NCBI GenBank assembly: GCA_025201375.1
Contig: JAIWZP010000017.1
Location: 477,264 to 541,263, forward strand
Direction: 5' to 3'
Length of the DNA stretch: 64,000 bases
Source: Gongronella butleri
Lineage: Eukaryota; Mucoromycota; Mucoromycetes; Mucorales; Cunninghamellaceae
Shown: positions 1 through 8,680 of the stretch, piece after piece
Position numbering within the stretch: the stretch's first letter is position 1
How the letters are laid out: every line of letters starts with the position of its first letter
The notes under the pieces: model-generated
What the model was told of the DNA's origin: nothing
The model's input: the letters and a program-made list of their open reading frames with translations, nothing else
Databases searched by the model: none
Program-made: the position numbers and the translations under genes

Positions 1-866
1 AGCGCCAAGGGCAAGCAAATGGCCGCCGTGCACAAGCTCCGTCGACGCGCCGCACCGATCACCGTCAAGGGCAAAAAGGCGATTGACCTCTTTTTGGATG
101 CGCCGGTGCACGTCAACAGCAACCATCGCATCAATCTTCGCGTCATTGGCAATGATAAAAAGGCGCGCGCCGTGCAAAACGGCATCCAGCTCGCTAAATC
201 GGTGGCTGAGGGCGACTACCTACTCCACGTGGACCCGGACATCGATCGCCGCGCGGTGCTCCTCAAACATGTGGATTCCACCACGGATTACGTCCATGAC
301 GCCAAGGGCAACCTCATCAAGATCACGGACACCGAATTGTTGCGCCCCGGGCGCAACGTTTGTCTTGAAGTTTTTAAAAAGACACTCGCTCGCCTTGGTA
401 TTCCTCTGCACAATTCTTTGCTGCAGGCTGGCCAAGGCCGCATGGACCGCGTGGCGCGTCTTTTTGTGCAAAAGCACTGCATCCGCGGCGCCAATGACTT
501 TTGCACAGACTTTTACACCTTGTTAAAGACACCGGCCGGCCATCGTCCTCCCCACGCCAAGGGTCGACACTTTGCCACCGCACTCAAAGAGTTGACCGAT
601 ACGCTTGAAATGGATCCCGCCGAGAAACTTTTCTGGACGTCATCCAAAGGCCAGGGCCTCAAGTAAGTGAAGAAAAAAAAATTAATTGGCTGTCCTTGAA
701 CTTTTTCTTTGAATCCAGTCGCATCCGTAAGGAGCTGGAGCGTCTTGTTGGCAAAATTTCCACCCAAAAGACGGGTGGCAGCAACACGAATTGGAAGTTT
801 CCAGACTACGAGCTGCCCGCCGCCGCCGAGCATGAAAATGAGGACAATGACGGCACCGACACTTGA
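1..866 (+). CDS. Unknown family protein, copy 1 (partial, 5' end outside window)
   Basis: Two exons are visible, 1-662 and 719-866. They are joined by a 56-base intron with a GTAAGT donor and a CCAG acceptor, and together give 270 codons with an intact stop. The frame is open through base 1, so the start and N-terminal half lie outside the window. The protein aligns along its whole visible length with the gene at 4150-5469, including the same intron position and phase. Shared landmarks are a basic run (KLRRRAAP), the segment GDYLLHVDP and the motif LGIPLHNS. The C-terminus is acidic and much shorter than in the other copy. I recognise no named domain. The two copies face each other tail to tail about 3.3 kb apart. 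The copies have diverged, but the frame is intact, so this one is probably a functional gene or a recent one. The function is unknown. Confidence 0.8.
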
Positions 867-1425
867 CTGACCCCCAGTCCGTGACGACAACACAACATTG
901 TGACCCAGTCATTCAGCCAGATTTTCCCTTGATATTTTGCCATCTTTTTATAAAATAATGTTTGTGGCGCATCCTCCTTTTTTTCTCGTGTTTGGATGTT
1001 TCATGCCAATGGGAATACAGTACATACAGTACTGTACAGTACAGTACTGTACATGCGCGTCATGATGACCTACCGGTAAAATTATGTTGCTTGCAGGCGT
1101 TGCAGCATTGCCATACGAAGGACGACGGACGAAGGGGAGTACTGTAGTAAGATACCGTATGAGTAGGGCGATTGATGCTTTTTACCGGTACTGTATTTCA
1201 TTCCTTTTTCACCTTTTTCTCGCTAGTCGCTACAGTATGGCAGCATTTTGCGTTTGTACGGCAGCACCACGCACACCACGGTGGTGTGCGTCAAAATGCG
1301 CAGTTTTGTCGCAACATCATGAATGAATAGTAGTAGTAATGCACTCGCGTTGTCACTTATGATTTACCGGTATGAATGCCTGCACACACGCGCCACACCC
1401 TACTACAAGGCACAAAAATACTGTA
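867..1425. other. Intergenic: palindromic TACAGTA-type tract, no gene seen
   Basis: There is no convincing coding sequence here. Around 1015-1056 there is a run built from overlapping TACAGTA and TACTGTA words, which are self-complementary. Single TACCGGTA words follow near 1070, 1181 and 1363. The same words recur in other gene-free stretches of the window. Confidence 0.5.
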
Positions 1426-2620
1426 TGCACATTTGCCTTTGAAAAACGAAAAAGCTTGTTTTCTGGAATTTGCCGGCCTGCTTGTGCCTCCAGATTTTTT
1501 TTTACAGTCTGCTCACCCGCCAATGAAACTTGCATGACGGCGTAAACTATAGTCCAGTGTTCAAGACGGATCCGCCCGATTTTTTTTGGACTCAAAAATG
1601 CCAAATACCTACTACTGTATATGTAGAACCATTTTGTATTCATCTATCCATCTGCGTGGTCGACCTCGCTCAAAAATAGCTGCATCGCATTCTGCGCAAA
1701 ATTTGCACCAAAAAACTTAAACCCCCAAAGCGCTACGACCACTTTTGAAAAATTCAGGGGTCACACATTTCAATCTCAAAAAATACCAAATTTGGGAAAT
1801 TTAGAACTCCGAGTGATCAATGCATCCCAAACAGGTAACTCCGACGAATCTCAATTGGCACACAAAATGGCATGCAGATCGCCCCAAGCAAGCAACTTGA
1901 GAAAAACGCCAAAGAGTGGCGCATGAACGCCGACCGATCGAAAAAAAGTGCCTACTTTGGTCAAGATTATTTTTCACCGATTCATGTTTGACTCCTTCCC
2001 AAAATAGCAACTTGTTTTTGTGCACTGGTGGTCTGCAGCCTACAGAAAAAATGACCGATGCAAAGTGTTCAAGCAACAAACCCAACCTACTAGCTATCGC
2101 GCTGCAAGTCATCCCATTAGATGCTTTGCCTCCATATTTGTTATAGTACTAGGTCTGAAATAAAAATCACTGGTTGACTTGGCCGTTCTCGAGCAAATCG
2201 ACATTTTAAAAAGTGTCTAAATAAATAGGCTGATTTCTCCGTCAATTTTGATCAGATCGCGGTAAAACTTGCTTCTTCATTGGATGGAGATTCATCAGAA
2301 GCAGCAGCTGCATTCGACATGTTAAAAGCACCTCGGGTTGTTTTTCCAGCTGTCGATAAAAGCGAGTCTGAAAATTAATTCAATCTTATTGTAAATGTAG
2401 CTAGACCGACTTTTGCAAGGGCGTACAAAAAAGTTTGTCCATCTGGCGAGCAAACAATGATTCAAGCAAAAATAACGCCCAAGTGTGTCTCTTTCTTCTT
2501 CGATCAATGCCATTTTTACCACCGTGGTGATCCACATACAAGATATTTCAAAACCCTGTGCCAAATTTGTGAAAATGTAGACCTAATGACGGCATTTTGA
2601 ATTCATACTGAGTATACACA
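1425..2620 (+). repeat. Dispersed non-coding repeat R1, copy a
   Basis: This stretch is a diverged copy of a long repeat also found at about 17900-19170 and 57905-59290, with shorter pieces at 54595-54990, 32040-32500 and 30285-30960. Shared blocks, in order: TGCCTCCAGA followed by a T-run and ACAG; CCGCCAATGAAAC; CCCCCAAAGCGCTACGACCA; GAGTGATCAATGCATCCCAA; AAGTGCCTACTTTGG; and AATAAAAATC followed by a GTTxxCGAGCAAAT block. No long open frame is conserved between copies, so it is non-coding. It may be a non-autonomous mobile element, but I saw no terminal repeats or target duplications. Confidence 0.75.
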
Positions 2621-3554
2621 AGGACGTAGTACAAGCCGACCTCTGATTATTTTTAAGAGTTTGTTCTACATCTGTATGATAGATACAAATTGTTGGACGC
2701 CCCGAAATAACCTAAACTGTAAAGAAATACAAAGTTTATTGGGGGAAGCAATCCATTGATTTTTTGTGGTCTTTAAGAATAGATTTGTGAAAAAAATCAT
2801 GAAAAAATCGCCAACTTTCTAAAATTGTCGACAATACAACAGTAGCCTACTAGTAGCCACTACCACCCTCTGGTTAAGCGCTTGCGTTTCTTTCCACCAC
2901 TTGCAACAAGTTTTCAGCATGATCGAATGTGCATCAAGCACGACAGGGACGAATTTGTAAATTTCTAGAAAAATATCGATTTTCTCGTCAACGGAGAACG
3001 AACTGATCAACACCACCCAGGTTTTACTTTTGTTTCCGAGATATCGAGAAGCTCAGAAGCACGTAGCCAAAACGCTCTATCATAAATACTGGTCCAGTCT
3101 CCTGGTCTACTGTACCGGACGTCTGGTGTTGTCACGAATCTGCCTGCTTTTTTGTGGGTATTTTTTTCTTTATTTTAAAGTACCGTATGCCCTTGAACTG
3201 AATTCCCATTCAATTGCACATCAAATTCCAACCCATTCTTCCTCACTACTGGTCACATTCTTATTACATTCGTATTTAATCCTATCCCTTTTACTCTTTA
3301 CACATTCCAAGTCCTTTTTTCATTCCTTTTGCTTTTCTTTCTTTTTTTTTTCTTTTGCTTTGCTTGCACCACCGCCTCGTATCCTAAAAACTACTGTGTG
3401 CCAGTGGTAAGTCCACCTAAATACATATCCTTCTTGCTTAATAGTGTAGCAATACTAATGACGATCAAAGGTTATTATCCTATTTTTTTGTTTCTTTTTT
3501 TATTTACGCGTTTTTTGCCTCGTTTTCTTGGTGTGAACTGTTTTTTGGACAAAA
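2621..3554. other. Intergenic, AT-rich, no gene recognised
   Basis: The stretch is T-rich, with several short open frames of low-complexity composition (Phe/Leu/Ser rich) that look like chance frames through pyrimidine tracts. The last 200 bases form the T-rich upstream region of the small secreted protein gene. Confidence 0.4.
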
Positions 3555-3791
3555 ATGTTGAAGCAAGTTGTTGCAGGCTTAATGCTAATCAGCTGTGTTC
3601 TGGCCACCACATGCAGAAGCTCAGGAAAAATGTGCAGTTTGGAGCATTATACAGGTCAAGCAACAAGAGAATGTTGTGACACGGCAAATGGAGACTGGCA
3701 AGGAAACATGTGCTGGGTGGCAGGTGCTAGAAGAGATAGGTATGTACAATGCTGTGCAGACTGGGGCTGTGACAGGGGAGTCCATGACTAG
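3555..3791 (+). CDS. Small secreted cysteine-rich protein (effector-like)
   Basis: This is a single-exon frame of 78 residues with an AAAAATG start context. Residues 1-18 form a typical signal peptide: a Lys near the start, a hydrophobic core (VVAGLMLISC) and a likely cut after the LA of VLA. The predicted mature part, about 60 residues, holds eight cysteines in the pattern C-x6-C-x12-CC-x11-C-x12-CC-x4-C, which could form four disulfides. It has two CC pairs like hydrophobins, but the order of single and paired cysteines differs and the protein is rich in charged and polar residues, so I do not call it a hydrophobin. It lies in a repeat-rich gap between the two unknown-family genes. The function is unknown; a secreted effector, antimicrobial or wall-associated peptide are possibilities. 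Confidence 0.6.
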   Translation: MLKQVVAGLMLISCVLATTCRSSGKMCSLEHYTGQATRECCDTANGDWQGNMCWVAGARRDRYVQCCADWGCDRGVHD

Positions 3792-4149
3792 CCGCCTCGC
3801 TTGGGTTGTTCTTGTGGCCTCTTCTCTACTGTATCTCTTTCTACTGTACGCAATTTGTCACGACTTTCCGATGATTTAAAAGAAATCTTTGACAAGAATA
3901 CTGTATCGCTGAATTCCCTGTTAGCATTTTGACAACTATTCTCAGACTCAGACACTTTCCGAAAGCCCAGAAAAATAAAAAATCTTTTTTTTTTTTGACA
4001 AATTCAATCAAAAATAACGCATGAACGACGAACAAAATATGATGGGTTGGTGATGGCGATCCGTCCATTAGGGATGCGCTACAGTATGAATTATTTATTA
4101 AAAAGGTACAATAGGGTGTAACAAGAGAAAAAAATGAGCAAATTGCATT
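3792..4149. other. Intergenic, no gene seen
   Basis: This gap lies between the small secreted protein and the 3' end of the copy-2 gene. AT-rich DNA with a T-run near 3985; nothing else was recognised. Confidence 0.4.
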
Positions 4150-5469
4150 TCAAGTCGAGCTGCTGCCGCCGGCTTGGACGTTGTCGCCATCATCTTGTTG
4201 GTCGTTGCCATCGACTGGCTCCAATTGGATGTCGTCACTATCGCCATCGTCATCGCCATCGTCATCGCCATCGTCGCCGGTCGGGTCATAGGCGGGCATG
4301 ATCCAATTGATGTTGCCGCCCGCCTTGTTGGCAGTGTCAAATTTGCCAAGCACCTTTTCAAGCTCGGCACGAATGCGACTGCGCGTAAAAAAAAAAAAAA
4401 AGATCAGCACCACTGCCATCAATTTTTTTTACTCACCGGAGGCCCATGCCATACGTATCCGTCCAGAAAGCCTTTTCGGCAGGCACCATCTTGATTGACT
4501 TGGTCAGCTCATTAAGCGCGGTGGCGAAATGGTCACCTTTGGCACGCGGAGCACCCTTTTTGGTGTGAAAGATGGTCTTGCTGTCGCTCTTGCAGTATTT
4601 ACGCGCAAAAAGACGCGCAACGCGCTCCTTGCGCCACTCGTCAGGCTGCGAAACAGAGTCATGAAGAGGGATGCCAAGATGCTCAAGCGTCTTTTTGAAC
4701 ACCAAAAAGCACGTCTTGGGACCGATGCGCAGCAAATCCGTGTCCTTGATCTTGACGAGCTTGCCTTTTGTGTCGTGCACGTACTCGTTTGTATCCACAT
4801 TCTTGAGCAGCACCGCGCGACAATCGACAGACGGATCCACGTGCAGCAAATAATCACCGGGCTTGACTGCGCTGCTTGTATAAATGCCATTGGGCAGCGC
4901 ACGCGCCTTGCCGTCGCAAATCACGCGAAGATTCGCGCGGTGATTGGTGTCCACATGGACAAGCGCGTCTAGAAAAAGCCCAAACGCCTTTTTGTCATTG
5001 ACCACAGTAGGCGCCGCGCGACGTCGCAGCTTGTGCACAGCCGCCATCTGCTTGCCCTTGGCCGACGCCGCCGCCTTGACAAGCTCGGGGTCCTTGAGGA
5101 ACGAATGGTCGCCCTTTTCCAAGCCAATGAGCGGACCAAGGCGAGAAATCGCATTCACCTGACGGCTCGTGTGCGTCGGCGTCGGATCAAACTGCGCCAC
5201 TTGGTGCTCGTAAAGCGCGCGGCGGAAAATGTCGCGACCGCGCTCCATGGACATGATCCAATCCACAAACGACGCCTTGTTGTCATGGAGATTGCGCAGC
5301 TCCGCGTAGCCATACCGCCACAGCGTCTCGGCCTGCTGCCGGCGTTCTTGCGAATCTTTTCCCCCCAACGCATGTCCAAGCGCCGCAACACGCTTGGCAA
5401 CACCCAGCTTGCCCATCGCCGACCGCAACGCCAAATTCTCCTCGGAAAACGTCATCTTGGCACCACGAG
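4150..5469 (-). CDS. Unknown family protein, copy 2 (probably the C-terminal half of a larger gene)
   Basis: The exons run 5469 (or ATG at 5455) to 4437 and 4378 to 4150. The intron has a GTGAGT donor and a T15 tract before the acceptor. Starting at the ATG gives 415 residues. The C-terminal two thirds match the gene at 1-866. The N-terminal third (MTFSEENLALRS onward) has no counterpart in the window because the other copy is cut. The tail is strongly acidic, with DDGDDD repeats absent from copy 1. No named domain was recognised. Immediately upstream of the ATG is a good splice acceptor (T12, then TGTGTAG) with an open in-frame lead (RGAK). This suggests the segment is spliced to the GIY-YIG-like exons at 5651-7274; that join keeps the frame and would give one protein of 936 residues. 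The alternative is a separate gene starting at 5455. Confidence 0.8.
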
Positions 5470-5513
5470 CTACACAGTAAAAAAAAAAAAGGTGTGGTCA
5501 GTCGCTTGTTTTG

Positions 5514-5514
<1 letters not shown>

Positions 5515-5551
<37 letters not shown>
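5515..5551. repeat. 37-base T homopolymer
   Basis: An uninterrupted T-run (A-run on the coding minus strand) lies between the two halves of the 4150-7274 locus, probably inside an intron. Its exact length may be unreliable in the assembly, and that length decides whether the upstream frame reads on. Confidence 0.9.
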
Positions 5552-5552
<1 letters not shown>

Positions 5553-5650
5553 GTCAATGATCCCCTTCCCCCCTTTTTTTTTGGCCTTGCCTTTGTTTTT
5601 ATCAATGTGCGCATCGTGGTACAACTTGAATGCGTCGCTGATTCGCTCAC

Positions 5651-7274
5651 CGAGGTCTGTTTCGGCTTCTTTTTGCTTCCAAAGATCAAGAGTGCGCTCA
5701 CACAGCTCCTTGGACATCAGGGAGGGACAATCGGGCAACGCCTGCACCTCCGAGGCGCACTTCTCCAGCAGCAGCACGCGCGTCCAGATGAGCAGCATAT
5801 ACCGCAAGGTGTAGGGAGAGACAGAGCCAAATCGAACAAAGCCAGGGTGAAGGCTGGGCATGGCAATACACCATAGATTTTTGGGTTCTTTACCAACCGG
5901 AGCATTGTAATCAAAGCTGGCATCAACGTTGCACAGGACAGGCCGACCCAAGCTCTCGGCAAATCCGGCGTCTGTCAAGCCATGTCTAAAAAAAAAAAAA
6001 AAAATGCAATGAGATTTAAAATACGCGTCTCCTTTCTTTTTTTTTTATCCTGTCACGTACACGCCATGGAAGTTTGAAAGAGCCACAGAGGAAGGCAGCA
6101 TGCCAAGGCAAGTCAAGATGACTGGCTTTACTTGCTGGATGACGTGAGCGAGAGCAACAATTTCTTGCGCCAAATGATCACGGTCTGTCGTCGGGTAGAC
6201 ATCCACAAAGCCATGCAAATGGGCGTCGTCCATGCCTTGCACCAATTCAAGCATACTCTTGCACAGATGACCAGAGCGAGAGCTTTGGAAGAAAAAAAGC
6301 GCCTTGTCCATGTTGTTTTGCGTGATGTGGAATCCAACAATGAGCATAGGGGAGCGACGGGGAGAAACATTGCCGTGCGCGCCGAGCACCTGGCGGACTG
6401 TCACATCACGGACAGCAGCATGTCGATCTTGATCAAATGCGGGACATTCCGTTTTGTAGATATCCGTGATGGCCGTTTTCAAGCGCTCAAACTCGTCGTC
6501 AGCAAGAAGGGGGCGCACAATGTTGCCAAGGCCGAGGCGTCTGATGCACAAAAGATCCTCTTTTCCAGGCTGGAAGGACCGATAATAGCCGCCAGGCTGC
6601 GAATTGAGCAGGAGACGTCGGTCCAGCAGGTGGATGAGAAACTGCTCGGTCGAGTCTGCAAGCTCGTTGCGCTCTGGCCCCGGATACATGTTGATCACGA
6701 GCAGTGGGACGTCAAAGACCTTGTTGGTGTAGCGGCGCCCAGGGAAAATGGATTCCACGACACTCAAAAAGTTGGTGTAGCGTCTGTGACTGCTGGATGG
6801 TTTGTCGTCCTCGATCTTACGCTTCAGGGCCGAGCGACTGGTAATTCCGACATATCGCACCCAGACGAGGTCGTCGTCATCGTGATCCAGCAGCTCGTCA
6901 CGCCAATCCTGCACAAACGTGCCATCCGTAAACTTCTTTTCGTACGCGTCGAGTACCATGCCCAATTCTTTGGCGGTAAATTGGAGTGATCGAATATAGG
7001 ATGAACAGCGGCCAGACATGGGAGCCAGCGCCAGCACAGGGTCGGATTGCTCGTCCTTCCGCGTCTTGACCTCTTTCAGCGTCAACAGCCGTTTCATCGT
7101 CTCATCATCGACAATGACTTGATTTTCGGCAAAGATGAGCAGACCATCCAGGTACTCGGGATCCTTGCGCTCCGCCAACTTGCGCAGGAACGTTTCAGGC
7201 GCATGAGGCACGGGCAGCTTGCTATCCTTCAATCTTTGCAAAACGAGACTTGACACAGGATGATTGTCGACCAT
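5651..7274 (-). CDS. GIY-YIG-like nuclease domain protein (N-terminal part of probable fused gene)
   Basis: Exon 1 runs from ATG at 7274 to 6061 and exon 2 starts at 5985. The join at GT|GTACGT to TTTTAG|A restores a frame reading FHGV-HGLTDAG. Residues about 136-235 resemble a GIY-YIG nuclease domain: a WVRYVGIT strand (YVG at 141-143) where the second half of the signature sits, a basic helix (R148, K151, R152), then STEQFLIHLL with a candidate catalytic Glu (E210) and an Asn (N224) in LLNSQPGG. The remaining roughly 300 residues are unassigned. Exon 2 has a strong donor (CTCG|GTGAGC at 5650) that joins in frame to the acceptor at 5470. Otherwise the frame runs on through a Lys-rich stretch into the 37-base A-run, and this half would end near 5498. 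The nuclease call rests on motif reading only. Confidence 0.55.
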
Positions 7275-7894
7275 TACGGGAACAGAGAGAGAAACAAAGT
7301 GAGAAAGGGAAGGAAAGAGAATGGAAGAGTGTGAAAAAAAGAGAGAGAGAAATATAAAGGCGTACACAAAAAAAAAAAAGGGGGGGAGGGGACTGATTGG
7401 ACTCCAAATAAAAGACAATGAGCCGCCAGCTTCTTTTTATCGTTGAATTGCGCGTCATCTCCATGGCCCATTCACGGATGGTCATGACCCGTCGAGTCGC
7501 GTCCCATTGAATCGCGTCCTATTGATTCTCGTTCCATTTCGACACAAGCATCTTGCAAGAGCTGTAGCAAGTCTCATGGCCAAACGCATGTGCTGTGATG
7601 TTGCCAAATTACCTGTTCATGACTGGCGTAAGCATTGACAACTGCTTGACAAGTTGCCGCCCTGATTTGCATGAAGCACCATCCTATTTTGGTAATAGCC
7701 CGGGTCACCCTATTTTATCGCGTGAATTAAGGTCGGCACCCATCGTGCCCCACTTTTTTCACCCCCATGTGTTAATTGGTAGCTGCCCAACTGACAGACA
7801 TTCAGCTATCGCACAATTTGCTGCATTTTTTAAATTTCTCAAAAAACTTTGAATCCCCTTATAGATAGACAATCTCGTTCGATGACAAGAAGCG
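7275..7894. other. Intergenic between GIY-YIG-like gene and tRNA
   Basis: This is presumably the promoter region of the leftward gene. It has purine-rich (GAGAGA) tracts near 7280-7350 and a repeated short phrase, CGTGTC/CGCGTCCCATTGA to CGCGTCCTATTGA, near 7495-7530. No gene was seen. Confidence 0.4.
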
Positions 7895-7967
7895 TCTCTC
7901 ATAGCTTAGTCGGTAGAGCGTCGGACTTTTAATCCGAAGGTCAGGGGTTCGAGCCCCCTTGAGAGAG
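7895..7967 (+). tRNA. tRNA-Lys (anticodon UUU)
   Basis: A complete cloverleaf can be drawn: acceptor stem TCTCTCA/TGAGAGA, a D arm containing AGCTTAGTCGGTAGAGC, an anticodon stem TCGGA/TCCGA around loop CTTTTAA (anticodon TTT), a short variable loop, and a T arm AGGGG-TTCGAGC-CCCCT. The A box and the B box (GGTTCGAGCCC) are intact, there is no intron, and the CCA end is not encoded. A short T-run (ATTATTTTTTG) just downstream would serve as a Pol III terminator. Confidence 0.96.
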
Positions 7968-8680
7968 ATTATTTTTTGAAAATTATACGTTTTCAAATTA
8001 TTTTTTTTTGTTTTATTTTACTTTGTTTTGTTTTTGCTTTGGCGTTGTATATGTCAGACGAGGAGCTTCTTGAGTGCTGAATGGGTTCATTTTCATGAGC
8101 ATCGGGCAGGAGGAAGTGGCGCAATTGTGGATTTTAGCGGTTGGGTGACTATTTTATGTTTGACGTGAGAAACTTTTGGCGCAGCGTGCAAAGGCATCGG
8201 GGTCACGGTGTGTGGGGACTCGTATGCGCTTGGGGCCGAGCTCTCACATGGGCCCGTTTGAGCGACAATTGGGGTGGGCATGAATGAAATATAACATTTT
8301 AACATTTTGTCCGTTTTCCGTTGTTCTTCACGCGTCATGACGACGATCTTGGCATGCGAGGGAACTGGAGTGTGGCCTTTTTACACCGGCAGGCAGCTAG
8401 GAATTTTGAAAGGGTATGCGCGATGGATTCACCTCTTTTTTTTTTTCTTTCTTTTTTTTTCCTTCCTCGCCAGCGGTCAAGCGCGGGCAGGCCCAAAACG
8501 CTTTTTGGCCATTTGCGGCATGAAGCATGTTGTGTCTCCAGGTTGCGCGGGGGCTTTCAATTGGCTCAAATAGGAATTTAGTAAGCATAGAAGCATAAAG
8601 AGATAAACGATGAGAGATAAAAGGATGATACGTGATGGGGAATCATAAAAATCTGGAATAAAACAACCGTGTTGATGGGC
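7968..8680. other. Intergenic; one doubtful small frame on the minus strand
   Basis: The only candidate is an 81-codon minus-strand frame, 8338 to 8093, starting MTREEQRKTDK and rich in Pro, His and Ser. It has normal codon composition but no recognisable domain or signal peptide. It could be a small gene, a terminal exon or chance. The rest is T-rich DNA downstream of the tRNA and formin 3' flank. Confidence 0.3.

Noticed and set aside
3030..3410. 126-codon Phe/Leu/Ser-rich plus-strand frame
   Set aside because: It reads through pyrimidine tracts; low complexity with no signal or domain.
3555..3791. Hydrophobin call for the eight-cysteine peptide
   Set aside because: The order of single and paired cysteines (C, C, CC, C, CC, C) differs from C-CC-C-C-CC-C, and the peptide is polar.
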